Of a stretch of DNA of 64,000 nucleotides, positions 40,201 through 52,400 are shown one piece after another; within the stretch, counting starts at the first letter, position 1, and each line of letters begins with the position of its first letter. The notes beneath the pieces were generated by a model. That model was not told where the DNA came from. It searched no databases and saw only the letters and a program-made list of their open reading frames with translations. The DNA comes from Echinococcus granulosus (taxonomy: Eukaryota; Platyhelminthes; Cestoda; Cyclophyllidea; Taeniidae): positions 31,282 to 95,281 of the forward strand of contig NW_020170573.1 in assembly GCF_000524195.1 (NCBI RefSeq). Reading direction: 5' to 3'. The translations under genes and the position numbers were made by a program.

Positions 40201-42982
40201 AATGATCAGTTTTATGATGGGTGCGTGTATAACGGAATTGTTGTCGTTGAGCTACAACCAGTATCGATGACGATTTTCCAATTCTGCCACAATTCCTACA
40301 GGCACCAGAAATTACTTGTCCAAACAATAAGTGCAGAAGCATCGTCGATGGCAGAAAATGATTAGACACGGTTGATAATTTGGCGTTATGAACGAAGCCG
40401 AGACGTCTCATCCTGTGTATCTTGAAGATCATGGCGCTTAATCTGAATAAGTGCGAATGAATTGAAGTTGAAGACGAAGTTGTTGAAAGTGGTAAAACAA
40501 ATAAACCTAAATCCATCCAAGTATCACATTGGGCTGGAAAAGTGGACAATTCAACTCATTGTTACCTTTTGTTAGCATTTGTGATCAGACAGTAGTCAGT
40601 GGAATACAGGTGTCAATGCTGTCGGTGGTAGATGGCACGAAGGGCGTTTGATCGCACGACAACCTTGATCTGTACTTTGACAATATTGACCGGAACGTTA
40701 TCAGCATTCCTTCTCAGATAAATGATGGGGCTGCCACGATCCCTTGTTATGTGTATAGTGGGAACGGATGTTTAAGGCACATTGAGTGGTGGGGTAAGCT
40801 GATGAACCCATTAAAGTCCCCAATCAGCTCATTCGTGAAACGAAATGGAAATGAAATGCGAAGGAAAGTGCTAATCACGTATGACTGACTGGTCAGTGCT
40901 CAATAGGCCAACTGTTACTTGTGCTCTGCCGTCTTCGTTGCTTTTAGAGTCTTTGGTGAAGTGAATTACTGCTTGGCATCGACCGAAGTAAATGGCGGCT
41001 ATGATTTCATCACTTCATTTGAAGCACCGAATAGTCGCATCCGCTGGCCGCCTTTCCGAATTGAAAACACTCAAGAGGGCGCGAAGTTGTTTTCACGCCC
41101 AATTTTTGCTCAAATTTACGTTTGTAGAAGGCAAACGGATAGGCTTGGATTGTATCCATTGGTATAGTTTCATTAAAATTTCACGAAGTTAGATTTGCAA
41201 ATGATTGAAAATCGTAGAAAGCCCAATGAAGGCTGGCATTACCGGCGTCTCTGCTTTGTGTGTCCTCATCAGTTTCAGATCGTCTGACATCGCTCCCGGT
41301 AATTAATACAAATTTTTTGATTCCGCTATAATATCGGCGCTCCTTCGTTAAGCGTGTTCAGTAGCCAAGAACGGTGGAGTTCGTTGCGATGCGCATTACA
41401 ATGGAAAAATGATGGCGGGCGCTCCCATTGGGAATTCCCTCGTAGCTCTCGTTGAAGGTAAACAGTTTAGCCATTTCGTTCACCTTAAAAATGAAAATCC
41501 ATATCACTTAAATTGTGGTATTTTAGGTTTGATCACAAAATGCGGCATCTGCATCTCCTTCTCAGTCTACAACCATGCTTTTTTATACATTTCTGATTTC
41601 GTGTGGAAACTTCGGTGATTTTATTTTCTGAGGAGCGCTTTCTTCTTAGGTTACATGAACTAAAGCATTTAATTTAATTCGTGCTTGAAGTCGCAACGAT
41701 ACGACCGATAAAAAAAGGGTCAAAGTAGGAATATCTTATAAAATAGTCCTAATCCTTCCGGATACTCGAATTTCTTAGTATTTCTTCAGTGTCAGGAATT
41801 ATCTCTTCAATACCTCGAATTGACTAAAAATAACACCGATGATCCAAACTGACGGCAATTCTTGAGTCACCCATCGCCCACATAGATGTCTTGATATTCC
41901 TAGTATACTTGCAATTAGGTTACATGATATACTTGAAAACACAATTATTTGAGCAAAGGGAAAAGGAGCGACTGAGTTGACAGCAGTGCAATTCATTCAG
42001 TGTAGAACGGAAAATTAGCGGCTAAAGGTCCCTGCCGTGGCCCTATGAGTAGATACCATCATTTAGTACTAATTCCTGTGGGGGTCCTTTCTGGATTGGT
42101 AATAATTATTCTAATATTGACAGAAAATAGTAAATACTGACGTTCCGTTTCTTAAATTGACATAATTTGCATCAGAACATAGCCATGGTGACATAAAGGG
42201 AGCAATAAACATCCTGAAATTGTGATGGTCCAGCGCGTTTCAAACAGGTGGGGAAACTGATGGAACTGCTGGGCAGCAAGGCCGCCGCTATCGACGGTCG
42301 CCTGCGGGACGGCTCCGCCTTCTCCGGCGACCCGGTCGAATCGCTGGCCGAAGTGCTTACCGAGCACGGCCACCACTACTTGGGCAAAGAGATCCTCATC
42401 TCCGGCGTCACAGGTGAACCCATGGAGGCCTACATCTATTTCGGCCCCATCTACTACCAGCGCCTCAAGCACATGGTCATGGACAAGGTCAGCGTTCTCC
42501 CTCCGCTTTCTATGTTAGCCCTCTAATCAAAATAACTTTTCCAAGTCTAACGCATGCACTGGTAGGTCCATGCGCGTTCACGCGGTCCAGTAACAGCATT
42601 GACACGACAGCCGACAGAGGGTAGAAGCCGGGAGGGTGGTCTGCGAGTGGGTGAGATGGAAAGAGACTGTTTTATCGCCTATGGAGCCTCTCAGCTGCTG
42701 TTAGAGCGCCTACTTACCTCCAGCGATGCCTACGACGCGGTGGTGTGCGAGGCCTGCGGCCTCCTGGCCTCCTCGCCTAACTGGTGCCAGTACTGCCGCA
42801 GCAGCAGCCAACGCGTTGCCAGTGTGCGCATGCCCTATGCGTGCAAGTTGCTGCTGCAAGAACTCATGTGCATGCGCATCCTCCCTCGCCTCCAGCTGGC
42901 GGCGCCCAACGAGTCCCCTCTGGTGCAGAACCTCTCCGGTTCCTCGACCTTTGCCAGGAATCACGGTACCCCCAAACGATAA
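34249..42982 (+). CDS. POLR3B: DNA-directed RNA polymerase III subunit RPC2
   Basis: Second-largest Pol III subunit, forming half of the active cleft that transcribes tRNA, 5S rRNA and other small RNAs in the nucleus. Exons: 34249-34675, 34749-35131, 35182-35442, 35519-35860, 36303-36505, 36561-36789, 36864-37138, 38499-38779, 38851-39032, 39788-40060, 42248-42487, 42566-42982. All phases agree and give about 1170 aa (human 1133). Landmarks: [20 protein letters not shown] near the N-terminal third, [16 protein letters not shown] in exon 5, [19 protein letters not shown] in exon 7, [19 protein letters not shown] in exon 8 (Glu-Asp metal-B pair near 755-756), [12 protein letters not shown] in exon 10 (about 907-918), [13 protein letters not shown] in exon 12 and a C-terminal zinc ribbon CEAC-x9-CQYC near 1093-1109. 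The end carries about 20 residues more than human. The start may lie upstream: the frame stays open to an acceptor-like TTGTAG at about 34214. Introns 7 and 10 carry inserted repeats. Confidence 0.96.
37465..38205 (+). repeat. Intronic repeat family B, copy 1 (in POLR3B intron 7)
   Basis: From about 37745 (GACTGCCGTGTGCCAAGAAC) through TTGAAACGTTTTCACCATTC and TCGTTCATCCCC to CAGGTGTCGTTTACTACTGC this sequence matches the minus strand at 47345-46950. Within it a frame of about 50 codons stays open in both copies (around [20 protein letters not shown]). This copy has an extra stretch of about 80 bp at 37985-38060. Further similarity at TATACACTACACGTATC (about 37470) suggests the element starts there and that about 240 bp were inserted or lost. 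The family is not recognised. Confidence 0.7.
40259..40553 (-). repeat. Long dispersed repeat, copy B (in POLR3B intron 10)
   Basis: Reverse-complement copy of 20333-20627, apparently identical over about 295 bp, lying in the 2.2 kb intron 40061-42247. The unrelated flanks begin abruptly after AGTTGAATTG at one end and after ATCGATACT at the other. The rest of the intron (40554-42247) shows no gene and no repeat that I can match elsewhere in the window. Confidence 0.85.
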
Positions 42983-43108
42983 ATCAATCAATATGCCTTG
43001 CCCTTGGATTTGCGTGTTTGTATAGCCTCTATAGATTTCCTTCACTTGAAAAAAATATTAAGCCTTTTTCAAGGTGCAACGTATTTATTATGCGTCCACC
43101 AAAGAGGG

Positions 43109-43600
43109 TTACTGCGCAAGGGCTAAGGAAACGTCCTCCAACTGCTGGCAGAAATCGTAGTTTAACTTGGCGACGTTCTCGAGATTTTTCGTCTAGTAGA
43201 TACTAAGGCGGAGGATGAATTGTGACCTACCGTCTTTAGAATTAGCTCCCGTAGCCGATTGCGCCTTTGCTCAGTCAAAGTTATAAGGGAGGAATCGAGC
43301 ACAATTTTGCCCAAATCTAAAAGAGTATTTTTAGTTCGCCTTTGAAGAAAATGGGAAAACAGGGTGACTTACTCCTGCTCGGCGATGGGAATAACAAGAT
43401 AGTGGGAATGTTTCTTAAGCCCTTCAGCATATTCAGTGATCTTGCTGAGGTTTTCTCGAACAGTTCGTAAGTCCGAGGCGAAGGCCATGCATGTTTCAGT
43501 CTCTGCCGATTCTGTAACAGGTGCTGATCCTTGGATTCCAGAGATTGTGCACGATCGTTCACCTACGACTTCTTCCTTTTCGGTGGGCTTAAGGCATATA
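43109..43600 (-). CDS. Small helical protein, unidentified (5' end unresolved)
   Basis: Three phase-consistent exons: up to about 43600 (end 43373), 43339-43231 and 43192-43109, separated by introns of 33 and 38 nt with clean GTAAGT and GTAGGT donors. The product is rich in Leu, Glu and Lys: KITEYAEGLKKHSHY, IPIAEQE-RTKNTLLDLGK, EQRRNRLRELIL, then KNLENVAKLNYDFC and a final LEDVSLALAQ before TAA. The C-terminal 100 residues look like two or three amphipathic helices, the style of a small coiled-coil subunit of a multiprotein complex. I do not recognise the family. A Met at 43488 could start the protein; the frame also stays open upstream with an acidic stretch, so an earlier start or a further exon is equally possible. 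It lies between POLR3B (tail to tail, 126 bp) and clathrin light chain (divergent). Confidence 0.6.
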
Positions 43601-44903
43601 GTGTGAGCAATGAATGTAGGTTTACGAGGCCATCGATAAAAATGCAGAACCGGCTCTCTTGTGCAGCAAAAGACTAACTACTATCGAGTAAGTTAATATA
43701 AATATATGGGATTGACATTATGGTTCTCCGTTCTAAAAAACGACGCCGCAAGCTGAACCACAATAACCAAATCATGAATAATCGTACTTAAAACATACCT
43801 GTCAGTTTCAAACCAAAACAAATGCATATTTTGTGCAGAACCCATGTCAATGTAGGGCGAAAATAAATTAGAAGAAGGCCCATGTATGATCGTTCAGATG
43901 TAAAAGCAAAAAGGACCAGCTCATATGACAGGACACATGACGAAATAACAGTAATAGTCACATAAACGCTCTAAAGAGGAAAAAGGGAAACACTCACAAA
44001 CGCAAGACAATAGCCCCACTCCGCTGCCAGAGTGCACACGACAGCAGCCATTTCAAGTTAATGCGATTATTGCATCCACAAATAGGATAAACTAAAACCA
44101 CGAAATTAAAATAATTCATGCAAAAGCATCAAATAGGGTACTTCATTCTACGCTTAAATACCAAAAGGGCTTGCAGGCTTTATTTGGTTGATTCACTATA
44201 AAAGACTCAAGATATTCTAATTGTTTAGATTTCACAGACAATAAAGATTTCGATTATTGCTAATTTACCCAGCTGCATGGTCGTCCAACCATGCCATTAG
44301 CCCCTTAATATTTTTGCACACTGACAAAGCACTTCCTAACCTTACATTATGGACACTTTTGTCTTCAGAAATGACTCGGGGCAACGAAAAACTAAATTTA
44401 CTATGATGTAACGCATGAAAACAAGAAGAAACACCAATTACAAAATTTTTCAGGGCTCTGCAGGCAGACTCAAAAAATTCAATCCATCGTCATTTTAGCT
44501 ACTGTAGCACACAGAGACTTCCTCAAGAACGGAAGAAGATATATACTAAGGTATATTATTTCCTGTCGACGTATCGGAGACCTAAGGGTTTACCGGGGTT
44601 AGCAAAACGCACAATGTAAGCTTTCTTATACCTGAGAAGTCAAAGCAAGAAATTAAATAACTGCCAAGTTATTCCAACCACATTGATTAAGCAGTTTATT
44701 AAAAATTTTTAGGTTGGTTGATTATTTTTATGTACAGGATTTGGCTAAATACGATACACAGTATTTGACTGCGTGATGATACTTTTTTAGGTACATTATG
44801 GTGCTTTGTGTAATTGAGGCATTTAAAAATTGTTTTATTTGCTTACTTTTCCTGATCTCGCAAAAAAACCCCCATTGGCCGCGTTACTTAAGTTGCCTTC
44901 TCA
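43601..44903. other. Intergenic region between the small minus-strand gene and clathrin light chain
   Basis: AT-rich sequence with no convincing coding segment. A first exon of the minus-strand gene at 43109-43600 and the promoters of both divergent genes may lie here, but I cannot place them. Confidence 0.45.
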
Positions 44904-45891
44904 ATGGATGATTTTACGTCCGCTTTTCTTTCCAGGGGAAAGGAAGACTTGAAAGACGCAGAGGCCAGTATTTCCTACACTCCATTCGGTGTTGATCTAC
45001 AGAAATCAGGGGAGACCAATGATGATGAATCCTTGCGCCATCAATCTTCATATAGTGAACCAGAGACTGTTAAGCAGTGGCGCCGTGAGTACCATGCAAA
45101 CATTGAGAAAAAAGATGCTAATGAGGCGTCAAAGGATAAGGCAATGAAAGAAAGTGCTGTGAAGGTACGTATTACAATTTCGGCAAAGTTGGTTTACGTG
45201 CTTATATAATTAGTTCGTAAACATTTGCAGCTTCCACAGATTGGCCAAGTGATGCTAGTTTTAGAATCAAATCATTTTAAACTTACCCTTTGACCGGGTT
45301 TTTAGCGCAAGGCTTTTGTGTGTTAAACTAATCCCCAAATAAGCCTTAATTTGAACGTTGTCTTTCTAGAATATCTTGCATTTGATTGCTATTATTTACA
45401 ATTTGACTTTAGGCTGACCGTTATGTGTTTCATCAATCCATCCTAAGATCACAAGTTGCTTCTTTGGTTTTTCAGGAATTAGCTGAGTGGCAGAACTGGC
45501 ACAAGAAAAATCTAATCAAGGCGCATAAGCAAAATCTAGCTCACGAAGAGGAGCTGCAGGCTCAGAGAGACAAGACGATGCTACTTTCCAAATCCGTCTC
45601 CAAAGTCAACTCATCCGACTCTGCTATCTGGGAGCGTATATGTCAGCTCTGTGATCTCACAGTCTCCACCTCGTCTGGTGACTCCGTCTACTCGAAATCC
45701 ACGGCTGGTACCTCGTCTAGCAGGGACGTTACGCGATTCCGTTCACTCCTCCTATCCCTTAAGAACAACCCCCCCAGGGTATGCCACTAGATTCTAAGAA
45801 AGCGAATCGTTTAATCTCTCACTAGCTTCTGTGTCGTGTGACCTTGCATTCCTTGCTTGTTTTACAGCGTAAAATCCAGGACATCTCGTGA
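44904..45891 (+). CDS. CLTA: Clathrin light chain
   Basis: Regulatory subunit that binds the clathrin heavy-chain hub in coated pits and vesicles. Exon 1 is 44904-45164, beginning MDDFTSAFLSRGKEDL, like the family's 'AAFLAQ-E' N-terminal segment, then EPETVKQWRREYHANIEKKD at the start of the heavy-chain-binding helix. Exon 2 starts at 45476 with ELAEWQNWHKK and continues through the helix to WERICQLCDL and a C-terminal DVTRFRSLLLSLKNNPP, equivalent to 'WERVARLCDF' and 'DVSRMRSVLISLKQ' of vertebrate chains. Either exon 2 reads to the stop at 45788-45790 or it splices at 45778 (AGG|GTATGC) to a tiny exon 45868-45891 ending RKIQDIS. The protein is about 191-195 aa, short for the family mainly because the acidic N-terminal region is reduced. 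Flatworm paralogue status is not assignable, so the symbol is used for the family. Confidence 0.88.
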
Positions 45892-46482
45892 CACACTTAA
45901 GTTCCCCTGCCTTTTATCCATTCCTCTCCCCTCCCCTCCCAGGTTAAAAAAGAGTTCCAATGTGTATCTTCCACTTTCGCCTGCTCGTTAGCCTCATGTG
46001 TACTGATGTCGTTTTGTTCGTGGGATAAAAGCTGCTTAGTTACATTACCGAAATTTGACCGTACACATTCCAGGTAAACACTCATTTTGGGCATAATCTT
46101 TACGTGCTTTGCGAAAACCACTCTAGCGTTTAAAATTTTAACTAACCGCTAAATCTCACTCTCCAGCATCCTGAGCATCCACTTAGGGCTCTGCAACAAT
46201 AAGTCAAAGCTGCACTACGGGATTCTCATCACAACTACTGTGATAACTTCAATCTTCTCCTAGACATTGTGATTGTGAGTACCTGAGAATTTCGTCCGCA
46301 ATGGGCTAGTACTTGCCTTCTGTGAGTAATTTTCCTTTACATCAATCAGTATAGAAGCAGGAGTGCACGCACGCATGCGGTCAACTTTTCAGCAAAATTT
46401 AAAAGGTACTGAATGAATACAAAGCTAAATCACGACAATAAAGGAAAAAAACATGAAAGAAAGGACAGAAATGCCGTCGTGA
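45892..46482. other. Convergent 3' region of clathrin light chain and ZSWIM8
   Basis: Nothing coding is seen. An AATAAA lies at about 46437 on the plus strand and could serve clathrin light chain. No AATAAA is evident on the minus strand just past the ZSWIM8 stop. Confidence 0.4.
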
Positions 46483-49400
46483 TTATGATGAAGATTGGGG
46501 TGGCGGTGGTGGTGCTCCACTAGAGGGTATTGAAATGGCGACATGGACGCCGTTGAACCGTGTAGCCGCAGCAAAAGCGGCGGTGATGGAGGGGGGTGGG
46601 AATCGCATATTTACCGTCTCGATAGATGCGACGACTCGTTCTAGTAGGGCGGGCGTGTTTCTCGAGTACTGCTCGATTCGCCTGAATAGGCACTCCCAAG
46701 TCAGCATCTGATTTGTCGGTGGCATGCGCTGATTGGCTAAGTAGGCGCTCAACACCATATCCACGAACTCTCCCCAGCCTTCTTGTGAACGGCCTAGGCT
46801 GCGGAGATGCAGATTGACTTGAACGTGGAAACTATGCAAAGCACAAAATTACGCGTTTATACTAGAAGTTCTAGCCAATTAAGCTTTCAACTGCCCTTTA
46901 ATATCGCATGAAATCAACAAATTCAAAAGAAGGTCAAAACGATGAGTTTGACCAATGGATTTAGTTTCCCTCCCATCAGGTCGACCTAAATTAATGCCGT
47001 ACATGCAAGGGATATTCAAGTCAAATGAAATAAAAATATTACTACGGTTATACATGAAATGGGATGCTACCATAGGGGAACCACACCTGGTGGTAAACGA
47101 CATCTGCGTCCTATTAAACACGGCGGTGAGTGCGTGCATATAACAGTGAGGGGGGATGAACGAATGGTCCTGTGAACAAGCGGGCGTCGACTCGTAACTA
47201 CGAAAGCATTCAAAGGCAGCACGGTAAGCTGATGGAACGCCCAACCACACACCATTAAGGCATTTGAATGGTGAAAACGTTTCAAGGCCTATCACTGACA
47301 ATTCCGGCTGCGGTTGTCTTTACCGGCGTTCTCAGCATACAGCACTCACCTCTCCCTTGTTACTCAAGCAATATTTTAAAAGTTGGATAAGTGTAGTGTA
47401 TAGATGATGCAGTATAGGACTGTGTGAAATAGTAAATGCGGTTCTAGAGCGCCATAATGAGTCCCCGTTTGACCTGTACACTCATGTACATAAACCGAAG
47501 TTAATTATTCTTTAAAGTTCTTACAGATAGTGCATCCTATTGACCATTTGTTCGAGGAGTTCTTTATTTAGGGTGTTGGACGCGACTTCATTGGCAGAAT
47601 TTCCCACCACTGCTGGAATGGTGATTGTCTGTTGTTGATGCTGTCGTAACATATACTTCGTTTCCCATTGCGGATAGTTCCAAACCAAGGGTCTCTGATG
47701 TGCCATTTGGTAGGGGGCGACGGAGGGGGAGAAGGAGAACCCGCTTGGTGAGCACTGTGAGTAGACTGGAGACGATGACGAAGTGGAGGAGGGGCGATTG
47801 GGGCAGTACTTGTTCAGTACCTTCACTGTGATTGCCGACATAATAAGGGGACAGGGGATGCATTTGAGCATGCGCCTACAGTAGGTGCAGACGGCCTCAT
47901 CACCCAGCATCTCTGCCACCTCCAGAGCGCGAAGAATATTCTCCTCAGAGGAGCTTGGGGATTCAGTACAGCCTGCCCACGGACGGCCATCCACATTCCA
48001 AGGGGCGTAGTCGTCTCCTCTAGTGTCGGTCAGTGAAACGCGGTTGTTGAGAGACTCGTTCTGGAACAAGGTAGAGACATTCTCGCCGTCCAAGTGATGG
48101 TGACGGTGTTGCCAGTGGCAGAACTTGCCGCTCCAGTCTCGTGACTGTGGTGATGTGGAACCAAGCTGTGGCGCCTGTGAATATACGAACAGAAAGCACA
48201 AGGTCATCTTTACTATTTTTGATAATACGATGGGTTATGATGATGAGTGAAAAACGGAAAGCACCTCCTTGGGTAGGCATACAAAGCTCATCAAAGATCA
48301 GTTTATGTATGTATCATTGGTGAGATGCCAGATTGAGACGACTTTGAATAGTATTATAAATACGTTATTTGAGCGGAACAGGTACAATATGCCACTCTAC
48401 ACCCTTGGCATAAGCAAAAAAAACAACGGTGGTTACAAGTAAAAACAGTATCTGCGATATTTTATTTGCCAACACTAGATTCAATTTAAAAACGATGAAA
48501 GCTTTATAAGCTACAGGAGAAAACAGTCACTACTGAGTCAATCCCGATACGACCTCTCACCTGTAAAGGAAAGAGTTTCTCAATTCCACACAGAAATGAA
48601 CGGAAGCTTCGAAGCAAGAAGTGCCGTGCTCTTCCTTCCAACTCCTGAATGACTGATCCTTCCACGGGCTTGAGGGCAATCAGGTCGGCGGGAGATTCCA
48701 CCACTACTGAGGTCTCTACCTGCGCTTCAACTACCTCAGGCTCCACCGTTTCTGCTTCTTGTCCGGGCGATGGAACATCCACATTGGCAGTGCTTGCGGC
48801 TTCCGCAGTAGCATCCGTCGCTGCAGGGACAGACGCAGAGGGTTCCGAAATAGCAGCACCCTCAGCAAACACTGCTCGACGGAGGTAATTCTGGAAACCA
48901 TCTAAGATATAAAAGTGTAAAACAGGTAGAGATTTAATATGGTCACAGGTTCAAATTCGATTGTATAGAACTGTGCTAACACCATCCAAGCTACTGGTCT
49001 TCGAACCCTTCTGTAAGTCAGAAATGAATGTGCTTCCAAAATGGCAACGTTCGAGTGTTGCATCGAAATTAATCGACAAAATGAGCTTCCAGCTTGACTA
49101 CTTTAAATTCACCATGGTCAAGAAATTAAGTGGCGATGAATAAGCAAAATGCAATGGTGATTCACATGAGCTGTGAAAATATAGCACAATTATGAGGGAT
49201 ACAAATCAAATGATAACGCCGACTAAAAGGGTACAACCCACCCTGAGTAATGGGAGCAGTGATTTGTGGAACAGGAGCCGATGTTGCGGTTGGGTAAAGA
49301 TGTGGCTGCCCAGAGTAGAACTCGTAGACAGGGGGAGCCACAGATTGCATAGTCAACTGCTGCATCGGCGGAAGGGAGACATTTACCTTCAAGTCAAATA

Positions 49401-52400
49401 TGACAAAAACAGTCAAGTGTCGGAAAGTTAAGCCTGAGCACAATTAAAAAAGTGGCCGTTCTATACCTGCTGCGGTGGCTGTACAGGAAAGACTGGATAG
49501 AAAGGGAGAGAGAAGGGCTGTGCGAAAGATGAAACAAATGCAGAACCGGCTGCTGTGGCGGCGACGATGGGATCAATATTGGTTGTGGGGATGTATATGA
49601 TTTCAGATATAGAGGGATGAACGGGCTCCTGGAAGCCACCAGGCCAAGCAGCACCGTCGTTACTAGGATGCTGGTTCTCAACAGCAGGCGCCACCAACGT
49701 TTCAGACGTTGTCGTCGATGACTCAGACCTTTTAGGGATTTTATCTTTAGTGGTTTCGTAAAGTTGGAACCAGTAGCTAGCCAGCTGGAAGTGAAGCTCG
49801 GACACAACACCAAAGGGTGTGGATTTTACGCCCTCCTCGATACATAAGAGACCGCGTTCCAGCATCTCTGGTATGGCGGAGAGTTGAGAGAGTGCACACT
49901 TGATGGCATCCGACTTTAGCGTCGTGCAGTCTGTTAGACTCGCCAGACACAACTCGCCCGCCATCTTTGACAGCTACAAGGCAACACTATCAGCCGATGA
50001 TTTGGTCACTTGCAAAGATACGAATGCATAATATGTTTGGGGGAATAGGAAGTATTCCATTCAAATAGAGATGGATGCTTACCCGTTGGTTGCCCTTTTT
50101 AAAGAGTTGATAGGCTACGGCTGTCACCTCTTCAGTAGTAAAGTGATTGCGCCAAGAATGCAGCAGCATAAAGGCCGCGGGTAGCTCAATCTCAAATACC
50201 TGTTGACTTATCCATGCTACGTGACGTGAATACGTTCTGCTCTTCCACGACGGCTGCTGCAGATTGATGAGTCCCAATGCGTAGAGACTCACCTAGAAGA
50301 AAAGAAATGAATGGGGAAACAAGGAAAGCGCTTGCTGTCCATGAAAGTAACACCTTTCGCAATATTTCAGTCACTTTTGTTGTATTTCTGAGTGCCTTAA
50401 GGGCGGCCGACATCAAAGAAGACAATTAAACCGTAAGTCAACACGATAAAAAGTAGAAGAGTATGCATTAATTCAAAGTTTACCTGGAAGGCAGCAAAGT
50501 GGAGATTTCGGTTCGTTGGTCCGTGGGTCACCGCCTCGGCGTTGAAAACAGACACGCTGGCATTGGGTCCACCGGCCGCGAGGCGAATGCTCTTGGCCAA
50601 CTGGAAAATATGCTGTGCGTAGGACTCAGTGGGACGTTGACGCGGGATCGTACACCTCATGTCGTCACTGACTGTGCCTCGCTAAAATAGGCAAAAAATC
50701 CGGTTGTTGGTGGAGAGTAATGGAACATACTGCGCCGTTACCTACGTCCCCAATCCTCTAGTCGTTCTACTTCACCAACCAATTCTACATATTATTACCC
50801 CTCCAGGAGTCACTCGAGTTCCAATAATTACAAGTCACCCATTTTCCAAAAGCTAAACAAGAGTATTGTAAATGTCTTAAAAACCAACATTCTAACCATG
50901 TTTAGTTTGAATAACATCTTTGTGTACGTTTTAAGACAATGGATTCGATGAAAAACATGACTAAATCTGACGTTACCCGACAAATCACGAGTGAGTTTTG
51001 CTCGTGAGATAGTTTTAAAAGTGAAAATAGCGAACCACCTAAGGAGCCATATTCGATACTAAACCATAATTATTCATACCATTTAAGTCAATTCTGAGTA
51101 TTGCACCAATCAGCCAGTTAGGACGGTATTCGCATTACCAGTCTTCCACACGGGCTGTTACGCTGATGACAAGGAGTTTGGCTACTAGCCTCCCAGCTCT
51201 TCCGCACATTTGTAATGAAGCCTGCTTTCTAGATTTGCATACATCAAGATGTCCTCGGAAGTAATTAGGCACTAACTACTTACCGAGTGGCCGATAGCCG
51301 AAAAGACGCCAGCGGTGGATCTGGACTCCTCGCCAGTAGAAGAGGAGAGGCAATCTGAGGAGGAGTCTCTATTTCGATGTCTAGTGACAGAAGCACCACT
51401 CCCTGAGGTGATAAAAGCAACACCAGGGGTCATCCCTTTGGACAAACGGAAGAGGAAAGTGCCACGACTGGTAGTGGGCGAGTTGTCACTGCTAGTGGTC
51501 TCTGGTGCACTACTGTCTACGGCTGCCATACCAACGGAGTGACGGTTAATCCTCTTCGGATCACGCAGAGTCGCGCAACGAAAACGCGTATCCCAGGCCT
51601 GAAGGTCAATGGGAGGAAATGAGTCATCATTCTTACGTTTACGTGGCACAGTCTAGTTAGCTAACCCACTTTTGAGTCAGAGAGTGTGTCAGTATCCTCA
51701 CCAGTCGATGTGGCAGCCCATTCAGATGAAGCCTGGTGATTCTTGCTCTCCATACAACCGACCGATACCGACATGTCTAAAAGTTAGGTGACGATGAGGA
51801 GGTGAGCGATTTCATCCACACCGCCTTAAACTCCATCGGCCAAAAATACCTTGAGGAGCAGAAACAGAGTTCCCTATAGCCGTGTCACCACTATCGGCAC
51901 CACTATTGTTGTTCTGTTCATCGATTCCCACAGCCTCTTCTAAAAGTGATAACGATGCCACTAGTTCTGGAACTTCTCCTGCTGTTGCAGCGACTTCCGT
52001 ATCGATGAAAGCGGAGTCTGAATAGCCTGCCTCATCCCCAATTACTGATAGTTCTTCATTTTCAAATCGAAACTGCATCATCTCCTCGAGACCAGCAGAG
52101 AGACAGAACCAAAGAGGTGGGGACTTGAAGAAACTGTTCAGACTTGGATCCAATAGACTTTCGATCAAGTCTGAGATACGACGCGAATCATCCTTGTAGT
52201 AGCGAAGGCTGCGGAGAACAAAAGATTGCATTTGCGAGCGTTGGCACTCCACAAACATGGGCGCCACTTTCTCCGGGATGCGAGTACGCTGGCCGAAAAT
52301 GCGCCGGGCTAGACCAAAGGCCAGCTCACCGTCGTCTCTGTAATAAACAGAAACATGCGCACAGTCTTGAATTAGCCCGGAAGGAATAAAAATCCTAGTT

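Noticed and set aside
46879..47301. A 140-codon minus-strand frame within ZSWIM8, with an AYRAAFE segment resembling the AYRVGML segment of vertebrate ZSWIM8
   Set aside because: The flanking exons (47525 and 46831) join in phase without it, and the same sequence occurs in a POLR3B intron, so it is a repeat.
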